Origin: Bacteroidales bacterium | GTDB taxonomy: Bacteria; Bacteroidota; Bacteroidia; Bacteroidales; FEN-979 | Direction of reading: 5' to 3' | Assembly (NCBI GenBank): GCA_023229525.1 | Contig: JALNZC010000006.1 | Coordinates: forward strand, 1 to 64,000 | DNA: 64,000 nt | Shown: positions 43,781-53,589 of the stretch, in pieces | Position numbering within the stretch: the stretch's first letter is position 1 | Layout: each line of letters begins with the position of its first letter | Program-made: the position numbers and the translations under genes | The notes under the pieces: generated by a model | Told to the model about the DNA's origin: nothing | Database searches by the model: none | What the model saw: the letters and a program-made list of their open reading frames with translations, nothing else

Positions 43781-46700
43781 TTAAATGTTGTGCTTTATGA
43801 AAAGTCCGACAAATCGTTCAATCAGGATCCGGTTACCCGACATTGTTTCATATAATTTTATCCAGGGGATACGTAATTCGTCTGTCTTTCCGTGATTAAT
43901 TACCCAACAATCAGAGGGGTAACTTTCTCCCTGGTCATATACAACTCCATCTTCCTTTTTATAATCTCCAAGGCGTGTTAAAATGTCAACAATTTCAATT
44001 TCAGGAATCGTAGAAAAGAGATCGGTATTCTTCAGGGCAATCACTTTTTTGTAAATCGGTATATCATTTATTTTCGAAAGCGTCTTGATCCGGTTCTGAA
44101 GTTTTCCTGATCTCACGACATCCTTTTTCTCATCCCGACTTATAATCTCGTTAAAAGAATCGCGGTTTCCGTTATATAAAATCAAAGCAGCCAGTTCACT
44201 TAACATTGGGTCAGGATTTACAAAGTTGGCTGCCAGTATTTCAATTTTCATTTCTGGGGATTGAAAGACCGGTTCATCAAGCAGCGCGAGGGCACAGGCT
44301 TTTGTCCATTTATTGATTTTTGTATAGTCTTTGTTAATAATGTCAAACAGCCGTTCCTGAAACGTCAGTTTTTCCTGCGGAAACCGTATGCTGAACCGGT
44401 TAAGCCGTTCCTGGATCGGGATGTCTTCGAAAATCGGGAAAAAAAGCTCTTTAATCTCTTCCGAGATCATCATATCGCTGATCTCGAGTGCATAAATTTT
44501 TGCATTGGTATCCGGGCTTTCGATATGTTCACGGATATGTCTTATGGTTCTGGGTTCATACATCAGGGAAAGCAGAAGGAAGACCTGCTCCTTTTTTTCT
44601 TCGATTTCCTCAAGCAACGCCTGCCGAAGGTTAACGGAACCGGAGATTCCGCTGACATCGATGATTGAAGCCATCAGCCAAACCATAGTCCCGACAGATT
44701 CTTCGATTGCCTGCCTGATTGAAGGAATTTCAGAGACCGAAGCGCGATACTCGAGGTTACTGAGTGAAATCAATACCTTGTTGCGAATATCTTTGTCGGG
44801 ATAATTGATTTTTTCACGCAGGATACGTATCGATTTTTCGCCGCCAATGGCTTCGATAATTTCAATGATTTGTTGTTGAGTTTGTTTGTGTTCGGCGATC
44901 TTGTCAAAAAAACGGTCCAGGTCGGTCAGGATGGGTTCTCCGATGATTCGGACTGCAACTCCGGCGACATTGGAGAATTCGGGATTGATAAGATTTTCGA
45001 TGATATAATGCCATAATTCATACCGCTTTATCCTGCCGGAAGAAATAAGGGCGGCCTTTTTTACTTCAGTATCCGGATCTTTTAACAGATTGATAAGCAG
45101 TTTATACGTATTATATCTTCCCGAATAACCAAGTAATCGGGCTGCACGAAGACGTGTTGCGGCCTCTTCAGCGTGTGCCTGTGAAACAAGGTAATCAAAT
45201 GGAAGGTCTTCTGCCTCCCTGAGAACAGTTCTTGTTTCCTCAAGTGTATCACGTAATACCGGATTTTCATTCTGATCGCACAGGTTTTCGATAAAATTTA
45301 ATCCGGGAACATATTGTTTATCACGGATTTTCTCAAGGATGCCTCTTTGGTTGTCAGCGGTTGAATTCCTGTAAGCGGATTCCAGAATATGATCAATGCC
45401 GGCAGGCACCACTTTTTCATAAAATTCGTATAAATACTGGAACTGATCCTGCCCGGATGACGACAAGGTTTGGCTGATGAAGGGGGCAATCTTTTCATTT
45501 TCCCTGCGATCTTCAAGTTTCAGTCCGATCAACTTTGATTTCAACATATTGCGGTATTCGTCGTACATCTTATACGATATCCATGTCCATAATCCGAGTA
45601 CGGCAATGAAAACCCAGTTGAAGTATACTATATTAAATTGGGGGATGCTCGAAAGCAATAGAATTACAACGCCGGTAATTACCGTGCCGAGCGCCTTTGG
45701 AATTCCTTCAATCTGATTCTGAAAAGGTAATCTTTGTTCGGTTGGAACAGGCTGGTATAATAATTGAAAGGCAGGTTCATAAACGGCGCCCCGGATCGAA
45801 CGTTCAAAAAGCCGCGCCAAAGCGATAAATGCAAAAAACATACCCACCGTTCCATAAAAAGTCCCGAGAACAGCCGCTAATGAAATACTGAAAACCAGGA
45901 TAAAGGGTAAGGATAACAAGCTGGGTTTCAATCCGTATTTATTCAGGAACCTCCCGGAAACAAGTTTAAAAATCAATTCTACAATAGCAACAAAACCAAG
46001 AAAAACACCCAAAAAACGAGCGATGGATTCGGGATTGTTGGCAAATTCATGCTTTGTTTGGGCAAGAAATAAAAAGTCGACGAACAGGTATCCAAAAATA
46101 GGCATCAAAGCCATCAGGGAAATAAGCAGGAAATATGGTTTTTTCAACAGGTTCCAGTAATTCCATTCTGATTTAATGGCATTTTTTTCCTGGCCGGAAG
46201 GAACCCTTGTAGTCTGAAGCTGATCGTTGAATGTCCTGAAAATGACGAATACCAATATAAGGCAGATAAAAAGGGAAAATGATGCAAGAAAAAGTAAATC
46301 CGGTACTTTGAGGAATTGCAGGATCAGCGGAATGGAAAAATACCCGATGATGATGGAAATAACTTCACCGACACTGATAAGCCCGAATATCCGTTTTCCC
46401 TGACGGATATTGAATAATTTGCCGGCCACTCCCCAAAAATTGACCAGCGTAATATATACCATTACGCGAACCCAGGTGTACAAGATAAAGGCAAGCCAGC
46501 CTGTATCGAAAGCCCAAACACCTAGGCTTATGGCGAGAACCGTTATAAAAACAAAGAGAAATTTAACCGTAACCTGCCGGGAAAAGCTGGATTTTTTGTC
46601 TATACGGGAAAATAAATACCAGGCCGAACATACGATGACCCCTGAAGCAATAAAGGAAACCGGAATCATTTTTGGAGAAAAATGCTTCAGGAAAATGGCA

Positions 46701-46828
46701 TTTGAAGCAGTAAAGTAGAACGAAAGCGACAGTCCGATAAAAAACGAAAAAACCATCAGGAGGAATACGGGTTTAAATTCCTCGGTGCGGATATTCAATA
46801 CTTTCGTGAACCACTCTCTTTCTCTCAT
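43781..46828 (-). CDS. ATP/ADP-translocase-like transporter with HEAT and CNB-like domains
   Basis: 1,015 residues. About 1-430 has 11-12 membrane segments with the nucleotide-translocase-like motif NFWGVAGKLFNIRQGKRIFGLISVGE (quoted in part: RQGKRIFGLI). About 450-910 consists of HEAT-like alpha-helical repeats (AATRLRAARLLGYSG, DPDTEVKKAALISSGRI, YPDKDIRNKVLISLSNL). The last 90 residues begin like a cyclic-nucleotide-binding domain (LKNTDLFSTIPEIEIVDILT, VVYDQGE) but lack the phosphate-binding cassette. Substrate is unknown; transport of nucleotides is only suggested by the fold. The kinase gene begins 10 nt after its stop and the formyltransferase ends 11 nt before its start. Confidence 0.85.
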   Translation of the reverse strand: MREREWFTKVLNIRTEEFKPVFLLMVFSFFIGLSLSFYFTASNAIFLKHFSPKMIPVSFIASGVIVCSAWYLFSRIDKKSSFSRQVTVKFLFVFITVLAISLGVWAFDTGWLAFILYTWVRVMVYITLVNFWGVAGKLFNIRQGKRIFGLISVGEVISIIIGYFSIPLILQFLKVPDLLFLASFSLFICLILVFVIFRTFNDQLQTTRVPSGQEKNAIKSEWNYWNLLKKPYFLLISLMALMPIFGYLFVDFLFLAQTKHEFANNPESIARFLGVFLGFVAIVELIFKLVSGRFLNKYGLKPSLLSLPFILVFSISLAAVLGTFYGTVGMFFAFIALARLFERSIRGAVYEPAFQLLYQPVPTEQRLPFQNQIEGIPKALGTVITGVVILLLSSIPQFNIVYFNWVFIAVLGLWTWISYKMYDEYRNMLKSKLIGLKLEDRRENEKIAPFISQTLSSSGQDQFQYLYEFYEKVVPAGIDHILESAYRNSTADNQRGILEKIRDKQYVPGLNFIENLCDQNENPVLRDTLEETRTVLREAEDLPFDYLVSQAHAEEAATRLRAARLLGYSGRYNTYKLLINLLKDPDTEVKKAALISSGRIKRYELWHYIIENLINPEFSNVAGVAVRIIGEPILTDLDRFFDKIAEHKQTQQQIIEIIEAIGGEKSIRILREKINYPDKDIRNKVLISLSNLEYRASVSEIPSIRQAIEESVGTMVWLMASIIDVSGISGSVNLRQALLEEIEEKKEQVFLLLSLMYEPRTIRHIREHIESPDTNAKIYALEISDMMISEEIKELFFPIFEDIPIQERLNRFSIRFPQEKLTFQERLFDIINKDYTKINKWTKACALALLDEPVFQSPEMKIEILAANFVNPDPMLSELAALILYNGNRDSFNEIISRDEKKDVVRSGKLQNRIKTLSKINDIPIYKKVIALKNTDLFSTIPEIEIVDILTRLGDYKKEDGVVYDQGESYPSDCWVINHGKTDELRIPWIKLYETMSGNRILIERFVGLFIKHNI

Positions 46829-46839
46829 CTAAGAAACCG

Positions 46840-47718
46840 TCATTTCAAAAGTAAAGAATGAAGAGGTACTTCATACATTTCGGTAAGGTCATTCGTAGCA
46901 GGCGACATCAGTAATTGCCTGATATCCTGCGGTAATACTTTGTTGAAATCAATCCAACCCACTGGTCCGGTTTCACCACTGGCTTTCCGATTAATGATAT
47001 CATTAATGAGTTGGATACACATCCAGCCTCCGACGCTGGTAATCTTTTCGAGTAGAGTTAAAAGGCTTTTCGGATATGTTCCATCTTCAAGGCAGATATT
47101 TACCGGGGTTGAAACCCCAACGATCGGCCCCATATCGATGAGCTCCGTTACCTGATGAATGACCATTGGAGAGGTCTTCAACCCATTGCGCATGGCATTC
47201 TGAAATGGTTGTGTTCCGGCTCCGATTTGCTTGGGAAGGTCGGAAGGATGAAAATTATAGGCGCCCATAACAGGAAATTCATAAAGAAAGGAATCAATCT
47301 TCTGTCCAAAACAAAACATGATCAACACCTCGGGATTCCAGGATTTAAATATTTTACGGAAATAATCCGTTTTTACTGCACCCGTATAGCATGGAATCCC
47401 GATTTGCATGCAGGTATGAATAATTTTGTTTTTGAGTTCGCTCCTTTCCTCAGGAGTGTATTGGCTCCAGATCCTTTTTTTCAAAGAAATACGGGCATCC
47501 GGATCAACAGGATCATCGGTAACTACCCCGACAACATTCAGAAGACCGGGATATTTCTGCTCGAACAGGAAAAGATTATTCAAAACGATATTTCCACAAT
47601 TACAACTGACGAAAAGAACCACCCTTAACCCTTTTCCCGGATTCAATTTTGGATTGTCCGGTTTATAAAATTCCCCCCAGAGAGACGCTGCATCGATAAT
47701 TTTCCTGTATTCAGTCAT
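46840..47718 (-). CDS. Formyltransferase-family protein
   Basis: 292 residues. The catalytic Asn-His-Asp triad of N10-formyl-THF-dependent transferases fits by position: Asn 155 and His 157 in YNFHPSDLP and Asp 195 in ELIDMGPIVG, with family spacing. The core (about 31-240) matches the formyl_trans_N fold, but there is no Met-tRNA formyltransferase C-terminal OB domain, and GAGTQPFQNA replaces the usual RG-loop. The substrate is therefore probably not Met-tRNA; an amino-sugar or other amine is possible. It lies between TonB receptor and translocase-like genes with 11-nt gaps. Confidence 0.8.
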   Translation of the reverse strand: MTEYRKIIDAASLWGEFYKPDNPKLNPGKGLRVVLFVSCNCGNIVLNNLFLFEQKYPGLLNVVGVVTDDPVDPDARISLKKRIWSQYTPEERSELKNKIIHTCMQIGIPCYTGAVKTDYFRKIFKSWNPEVLIMFCFGQKIDSFLYEFPVMGAYNFHPSDLPKQIGAGTQPFQNAMRNGLKTSPMVIHQVTELIDMGPIVGVSTPVNICLEDGTYPKSLLTLLEKITSVGGWMCIQLINDIINRKASGETGPVGWIDFNKVLPQDIRQLLMSPATNDLTEMYEVPLHSLLLK

Positions 47719-47729
47719 AAAAAGTTCAA

Positions 47730-50330
47730 TTACAGATCATAAGATAGTTTGATTAAAAAATGCCTTCCGCGTTGTAAAATTGCGGTGGGGCTGTTAATGC
47801 CATCCGCAGCTTTTGTCCCTGGATCCAAATAGGTGGTGTTAAAAATATTATTGCACACAACCTGAAGTGCAAGCCCGGGAACGATCTTTTTATTCGTATA
47901 ACTTATGGCTCCATTCAGAATGGCTGTAGCCGGGAAGACATCCGTATTTAATGGAACGGTAGTCCCTTCACCGGTAGGCCTGTTCCCGACAAAATTCAAA
48001 CGCAGGTTAACATCCAGTTGACGGAAAAATACTTTATCTGCTCCGAGATTGAACTGGTGACTGGAAATATCTCCCACCCGGTTATTGACTTCCCCGGTCT
48101 CGGAAAATATCTGCTTTGGGTCACAGAAGGTATAATTGAAATATGCGGAAAATGATTCTACCTGGTAAATTGCATTGGCTTGAACTCCTGTGATCCGGAA
48201 TTTACCTATATTCTGGTTCTGGACTTTTCCGGAATAATCGTCCACTTTAACTGTCCCTACAACGTTGTCAATAAAGTCGCGGTAAACCGTGATGTCTGCG
48301 TGGAATGCTTTGTTCAACCGGAATCCGGCGCTGATCTCCAGATTCTGAATGTTTTCCGTCTTCAGGGCTGGATTAGGAATACGGTTCCCTGCTGCTGAAT
48401 ATTTTGTCCAGTTCGATACATTCATAATCCCTCTGGAGTAAATAGCTTTAAATGTAAATTTACCCGGGGAATAAACCAGCGCAAAGCGGGGACTGAATTC
48501 GCTGCCAAATCCGTCATTGTCACGAACACGGTTAAAATCATAACGAAGCCCAAAAGTGATTTTGAAGTTTCGTAATGCCTGGAAAGTTCCCTGGGAATAG
48601 ACCCCAAGGTCCCATGCATTAAACTCGTTTCCTCCTTTCGGAGAAGGAAGAATAACCGCTGAATCCTGGGGAGTTGAGGTAAAACTTGTATAATACGCTC
48701 CCTGCAATGTGCTGTTTCTTACCTCAAGACCTGAAACCAGGTCAAACCTTGAAACCGGGCGGTAGATTACCTTGAATTCTGAACGAAGTTGTTTTGAGAT
48801 TTCATACATATACATGGTGATCCAGTCAGGAGGAGTATTTTTAACAAGGTCGGTGAGCCGTTTATTTCCGCGGGCATAATTGGAGACAGAAACAAAGCTT
48901 GTTTCATCAGAAACCAGATGTATACGATAAGTGGTAAGATTAGAGAAGAAGACTTTTTCGCTGATCTGGTTTTCAAATTTTACGAAAAAGTAAGTCAACT
49001 CCGGGATCCAGTTAAATCCATTGTCAGAACCGGCAACATAAGTGTCAGTGTACTGAGTGGTTCCGCCCCGGCTGTATTTCCAGGTTTGAAAACCTACAGT
49101 GAAGTTTCCGATTTTGACTTTTCCGTTCAGCAGCCAGCTATTGGTCTGATTGGAAAACCCAATTTTATGACCATTCACGATCTGATCATAACCTGATTTA
49201 TCGAGATTTCTTGCAGTTTCTGCACCCAATTGTGTTAAAGTTAGCTGATTGGAATCGGCAGATAGTGTGTAATATGGGTTGGAAAAGGGCAATTTATTAT
49301 TGATCAAATATTGCTTTGCACCTGTAGAAATATCAAGAAGGTTATTATAATTTACTCCATTGTAAACATCAGGATTGTAGTCAAAATATTTCTGGCTTGA
49401 AAGGTCCATTTCGTTTGAGTGGAAAAGTCTTCCCGTTACCGTGAATGAGATATTACGCCGTTTCCCCGATATACTCAGGTCCACCGTTGTAGTGTTATAG
49501 GTACCATAATCGACATTGGCGCTGATGCCAATACTTCGACCGGGTTTGATGGCATCTACAGAATTCTGCATGATCACATTGATCACGCCGGCGAAGGCAT
49601 TGGGACCATACATGGTAGAAGCAGGACCGTAAATGATTTCCACCCTTTCGATATTGGATAATGGATATTGCCGGTCTATGTATGCCCAATTTGTCCAAAG
49701 ATCATTTTCCTCGATGCCGTCAAACAGCAGGAGGGTTTTTTCCGTGTTGTTTTGGCGGAACCCACGCTGGTATATATTGGCATATTCAGGACCGTAAAAC
49801 AAGGTCAGGTCAAACCCGGGAACATCCTTAAGCAATTCGACCAGGTCATTATATCCCCTTTTTTTGATGTCTTCGCGGGTGATAACGACAATGGTGGCAG
49901 GGGCTTCGTAGATGGATTCAGCCTTCTTGGAAACGGAAGTGACCACCTGGGTTCCCCCGGCAAGCTTGAGTGAGTTTACCAGTTTAATGAACGCCGGAGG
50001 ATCAAAAAGGTTTGGTTCATATGTCGGATTTATTTCCAGAAGGTAACCCGTTTCGGTTGATGCCTGGTCTATCGAATCGATGGCTATGTATGTCATCGCC
50101 AGTAACCGGTAGGCCTCGACTTTTTGCTTTTCATTGAATCCTTTATTAATACAAGGTTGTAGTATACGTATGACTTCATTGAACTTCCCGTTTTCATATA
50201 ATTTTCGTGAATCGCTTAGGGTAACATCGTTGCATTGCTGGGCAACGACTGAAATGGGAAAGAAAACAGCGGCAGTAATGAAAAGTATGAAAAGCCACAC
50301 AAAAAACCATCGTATATTTAATTTATTCAT
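47730..50330 (-). CDS. TonB-dependent receptor with N-terminal TPR-like domain
   Basis: 866 residues. Signal peptide (about 1-31, VVAQQ), then a helical TPR-like segment (about 35-120; LYENGKFNEVIRILQPCIN, KVEAYRLLAMTYIAIDSID) instead of the usual carboxypeptidase-like domain. The plug (about 140-260) has PATIVVITREDIKKRGYNDL, DVPGF and GPASTMYGPNAFAGVINVI; the 22-strand barrel runs to the C-terminal HFLIKLSYDL. TBDRs import substrates such as siderophores, vitamins or glycans using TonB energy. There is no SusD partner. It is the first gene of the operon. Confidence 0.93.
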   Translation of the reverse strand: MNKLNIRWFFVWLFILFITAAVFFPISVVAQQCNDVTLSDSRKLYENGKFNEVIRILQPCINKGFNEKQKVEAYRLLAMTYIAIDSIDQASTETGYLLEINPTYEPNLFDPPAFIKLVNSLKLAGGTQVVTSVSKKAESIYEAPATIVVITREDIKKRGYNDLVELLKDVPGFDLTLFYGPEYANIYQRGFRQNNTEKTLLLFDGIEENDLWTNWAYIDRQYPLSNIERVEIIYGPASTMYGPNAFAGVINVIMQNSVDAIKPGRSIGISANVDYGTYNTTTVDLSISGKRRNISFTVTGRLFHSNEMDLSSQKYFDYNPDVYNGVNYNNLLDISTGAKQYLINNKLPFSNPYYTLSADSNQLTLTQLGAETARNLDKSGYDQIVNGHKIGFSNQTNSWLLNGKVKIGNFTVGFQTWKYSRGGTTQYTDTYVAGSDNGFNWIPELTYFFVKFENQISEKVFFSNLTTYRIHLVSDETSFVSVSNYARGNKRLTDLVKNTPPDWITMYMYEISKQLRSEFKVIYRPVSRFDLVSGLEVRNSTLQGAYYTSFTSTPQDSAVILPSPKGGNEFNAWDLGVYSQGTFQALRNFKITFGLRYDFNRVRDNDGFGSEFSPRFALVYSPGKFTFKAIYSRGIMNVSNWTKYSAAGNRIPNPALKTENIQNLEISAGFRLNKAFHADITVYRDFIDNVVGTVKVDDYSGKVQNQNIGKFRITGVQANAIYQVESFSAYFNYTFCDPKQIFSETGEVNNRVGDISSHQFNLGADKVFFRQLDVNLRLNFVGNRPTGEGTTVPLNTDVFPATAILNGAISYTNKKIVPGLALQVVCNNIFNTTYLDPGTKAADGINSPTAILQRGRHFLIKLSYDL

Positions 50331-50362
50331 AGTTAATACTTTAACAAACTCAATAACCGATT

Positions 50363-50398
50363 AAAAGCCGGTCGTCAGGGAAGATCCGACCGGCTTTT
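50363..50398 (-). terminator. Terminator of the nSTAND gene
   Basis: A 12-bp perfect stem (AAAAGCCGGTCG / CGACCGGCTTTT) with a 12-nt loop, overlapping the last codons of the nSTAND gene and ending in a short T-run on the minus strand. It separates that gene from the TonB-receptor operon. Confidence 0.75.
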
Positions 50399-53300
50399 CT
50401 GATAAGGGATATCGGCGCCAACATATTTATTCCACTCTTCAACCGTTAAATTCCTTTTAAGTTCTTTTTGAAGTTTCTCTGCCATGTTCGAACATTTCGT
50501 CGAAAAAATCCGGATGGTTTTATCTGCACTGCAGGAGATTAAGTGGTTGTTGTCGGGAATATAGATAATATCATAAACCCAAAGGTCATGTTTCTCAATG
50601 GATATGGGTTTTCCTTCCCTCAACTTTAAATTGCTGATTTTTAAGCTCCAGTCGTAACCTGATGAAGCGAGATCATTGCCATCAGGACTGAAAGAGAGTG
50701 CAGTTATCCCGGAAGAATGTCGTCCGATCAGTTCGATTGGTGGTGCTTTCAGGTTTCCGGTATCCCAAATCCGTATGGAGCCATTGGAAAATCCCCCGGC
50801 AAGGAATTTCCCGTCAGCACTCAATGCAAGGGACAAAATGGGGTCGCCGGACATTAAAACCGGGAAAGGTTTCCTGCTTTGTAACAGAAGATCATAACAG
50901 TTTATCGTCCCATCGGAGTTACCATAGAAAAGGAATTTTCCATCCTGGCTTAAAGCCAGTGAGGTGATTTTTCCGGCAACGGAATCGAGCAGCATATTTT
51001 TGTAAACCTGACCATCATATTTCCAAAGCAGAATTGTACCATTAGAACTACCGCTTGCGAAACTGTTATTAATCGGGTTGAGGGCCAGACTATTGATCCC
51101 GGAGGAATGGGCCGGGATGACAACCGGTAAAGCTTCTGATTCACTGGTTTTCCAGACGTATATTTTCCCGGAAAGGGTACCGGCAATGATGAACCGTGAA
51201 TCGGAAGTGATCAAAACGCAGCGGAAATTCTCCCTTATCGTTTTCGGCATCTTCAATAGCGAAGGTTCAGCATTCGGATTATTTATATTCCAGCGCATTA
51301 TATTTCCATCATCGCTACAGGATACCAGGGTTTTTCCATCGGGGAAAAGCGCAATAGACCGCACGGCGTCTGCATGTCCCCGCAGGATAGACTGATCGCT
51401 CGAAATATTTGATAATGCGGAATAAATATCCGGGTCGTTGATCAATCCTCCGTTCTCTTCATTGAAACGAAAGGCCTGGAGTGCAAGGAGGGCTGGAAGG
51501 TTGTCTTTCCGGGTTGTAAATATCTGGTTGGCCTGAATCGATATGGAGCGTGCTACAGAGAGTAACCGGAGACGCTGTGTGTTTTTTTCGGATTCTTCTG
51601 CTTTGATCCGTTCTTTGTCGGCGATCAGTTTTTGTGCGACTGCTTCTTTACGCTGCGATTGCGCTTCATCGCGGGCAACAACTGCTTCCTGCCGGGAAAC
51701 ATCGGCTTTCTGTTTTTGTTGAATGGCCACCACTGTTTGTTCCTGTGCAATCACCTGTTGTTGTACAGCATATTGCCGTTGCTGCTCAGTTATTATTTTT
51801 TGTTGTTCGGCTATTTGTTGTTGCTGTTCTGAAATCTTCTTCTGCAGTATGGCCTCTTTTCGTTGTTCTTCCATCCGTTTTCTTTCGAAAATGGCCAGTT
51901 TTTCTTTTTCAGTGGCTTCTTTACGACTGGCCTCTGCTTTGAACCGCAAGTTCAGGGAGATGATCAGGAAAAGGATAGAAACGATGGACGCTATTCCAAG
52001 GATTACTGCGGAATTGCGCGCCCTTTTCAGATTTCTTTTCTGTTGTTTTTCTTTTTTCGCCAGTTCGAATTCGTGTTGTTTTCTGCTGTATTCAAGAAAA
52101 CTCATGGCCCGTTCAAAGGCTGAATCGTAACGTTTTGCCCAGGTGGCATTGGGTTTTGTCTGTTCTTTCCACTGAAGGGCCAGCTGGAGTTCCGGGTTGA
52201 TCCATAATCCTGATTTGCCCAGTTGATAGAGTTCGGCGGTTTTTGAAAGACGCATGTATAATTGTGCCGATTGGCTTTCTTCTTCTACCCATTTTCGCAA
52301 ACGGGTCCAGACACGCATAATACTTTCGTGTGAAATATCGATGATGGAGTCTGATGTCAGGCTCACTTGCGCCGATGGCATCAGGAATGCCCTGCCGGGT
52401 TCCCGGAAGCTGTCGATGACCTTGATGATCTCTTCTTCCCTGGCTTCGGTCAGCGTACAGATATCGCCCAAAGATGTGGGTCGTCGCGTTCCTCGACTTT
52501 CTTTACTCACATCGGTAAGCGTTTTAAATAATTTCTCGGCAAAATACTTGTTCCGGTGGTCTTTCAGCGCTTCATATATCTCTTCGAGATGCACCGACAA
52601 CGCCTCCTTCATGGTGCCAATTGCCGTATAATGTTCCATCCCGATTGGTTGATCACCGATGCGGTTCAGTGTCCAATAGTCCCAGGTCCGCATCAGCGCA
52701 TGTTGCATGATGGGCAACTGATCGGGATCATCACCTACATCGTTAAGCAGGCATTCAACCAATTCTTCCGTGATCCTGCTCCCCATGGCCTGAATGGGAC
52801 CGGTAATGGCGCGACGTCTTTCAGCGGAATTCATCCGGGGTACAAGGTAGTAGCCCTGGTTGATTATTTCGCTTAAATCACGGAATTCTGTACAATCATC
52901 CAGGAAATCAGTCCGCATTGACAAAACAACATAAACCGGGATTTCGGTTTGCCGGATGGAAGCAAGAAACAGTTCAACGAACAAAGCTGCATCTGTTGTG
53001 TCAGAGATACCCGTTCGGGTACGTTTATAACGAAAAAGTTCTTCAAACTGGTCGATCACAATAAGGTGGCGTTGTATCTTACCGGTATTCTGCACCAGCT
53101 CGCCCAGCTGCAGTAAACCGTTGCGGATAGATTCTGTGGCTTTTTCAGCCTGGCTGTGGTTTTCGATAACAGCATGAGTAAGATTACCAAGTGGATCGTC
53201 ACCCGGTTTAAAAATGGTGACTCTCCAGTTATCCTTGAATTTTCCGTTATCGGATTTTAAAAGGGAAGGAATCAATCCCGCACGGATCAATGAAGACTTT

Positions 53301-53461
53301 CCGCAGCCGGATGATCCGACGATAGCCAAAAATCTGGTTACCGATAATTTATCGATCAATTCCTTTACCTGAAGCTCCCTGCCAAAAAATAATGCATCTT
53401 CCTGAATTTCATAGCTTCGAATACCGGGAAAGGGATTTGTGTGAAGCAGTTGTGATGCCAT
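50375..53461 (-). CDS. nSTAND ATPase with coiled coil, TM segment and WD40 repeats
   Basis: 1,028 residues. NPFPGIRSYEIQEDALFFGR at 9-28 is the nSTAND1 entry motif; Walker A GSSGCGKSS (49-57) and Walker B LIVIDQFEEL (133-142) follow, with the winged-helix and arm region to about 400. One membrane segment (about 487-506) is followed by a long Gln/Lys/Glu coiled coil (about 515-650), then WD40 repeats (about 695-1005; ILRGHADAVRSIALFPDGKTLVSCSDDG and later blades). STAND proteins are signal-triggered oligomerising switches used in regulation, cell death and antiviral defence. It is divergent from a histidine kinase gene, 128 nt away. Its effector is not obvious. Confidence 0.92.
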   Translation of the reverse strand: MASQLLHTNPFPGIRSYEIQEDALFFGRELQVKELIDKLSVTRFLAIVGSSGCGKSSLIRAGLIPSLLKSDNGKFKDNWRVTIFKPGDDPLGNLTHAVIENHSQAEKATESIRNGLLQLGELVQNTGKIQRHLIVIDQFEELFRYKRTRTGISDTTDAALFVELFLASIRQTEIPVYVVLSMRTDFLDDCTEFRDLSEIINQGYYLVPRMNSAERRRAITGPIQAMGSRITEELVECLLNDVGDDPDQLPIMQHALMRTWDYWTLNRIGDQPIGMEHYTAIGTMKEALSVHLEEIYEALKDHRNKYFAEKLFKTLTDVSKESRGTRRPTSLGDICTLTEAREEEIIKVIDSFREPGRAFLMPSAQVSLTSDSIIDISHESIMRVWTRLRKWVEEESQSAQLYMRLSKTAELYQLGKSGLWINPELQLALQWKEQTKPNATWAKRYDSAFERAMSFLEYSRKQHEFELAKKEKQQKRNLKRARNSAVILGIASIVSILFLIISLNLRFKAEASRKEATEKEKLAIFERKRMEEQRKEAILQKKISEQQQQIAEQQKIITEQQRQYAVQQQVIAQEQTVVAIQQKQKADVSRQEAVVARDEAQSQRKEAVAQKLIADKERIKAEESEKNTQRLRLLSVARSISIQANQIFTTRKDNLPALLALQAFRFNEENGGLINDPDIYSALSNISSDQSILRGHADAVRSIALFPDGKTLVSCSDDGNIMRWNINNPNAEPSLLKMPKTIRENFRCVLITSDSRFIIAGTLSGKIYVWKTSESEALPVVIPAHSSGINSLALNPINNSFASGSSNGTILLWKYDGQVYKNMLLDSVAGKITSLALSQDGKFLFYGNSDGTINCYDLLLQSRKPFPVLMSGDPILSLALSADGKFLAGGFSNGSIRIWDTGNLKAPPIELIGRHSSGITALSFSPDGNDLASSGYDWSLKISNLKLREGKPISIEKHDLWVYDIIYIPDNNHLISCSADKTIRIFSTKCSNMAEKLQKELKRNLTVEEWNKYVGADIPYQKSRSDLP

Positions 53462-53589
53462 GGATGATTACCGCAATTATTTACATCCGAAAATATGACG
53501 ATTTTTTTGATTTTACGTAAAAAAAATAATTTTTCATTCATGGTTATCAGAAGCTACCTAAAAATCTTCTACTTTTATCGTTGTAAAAG

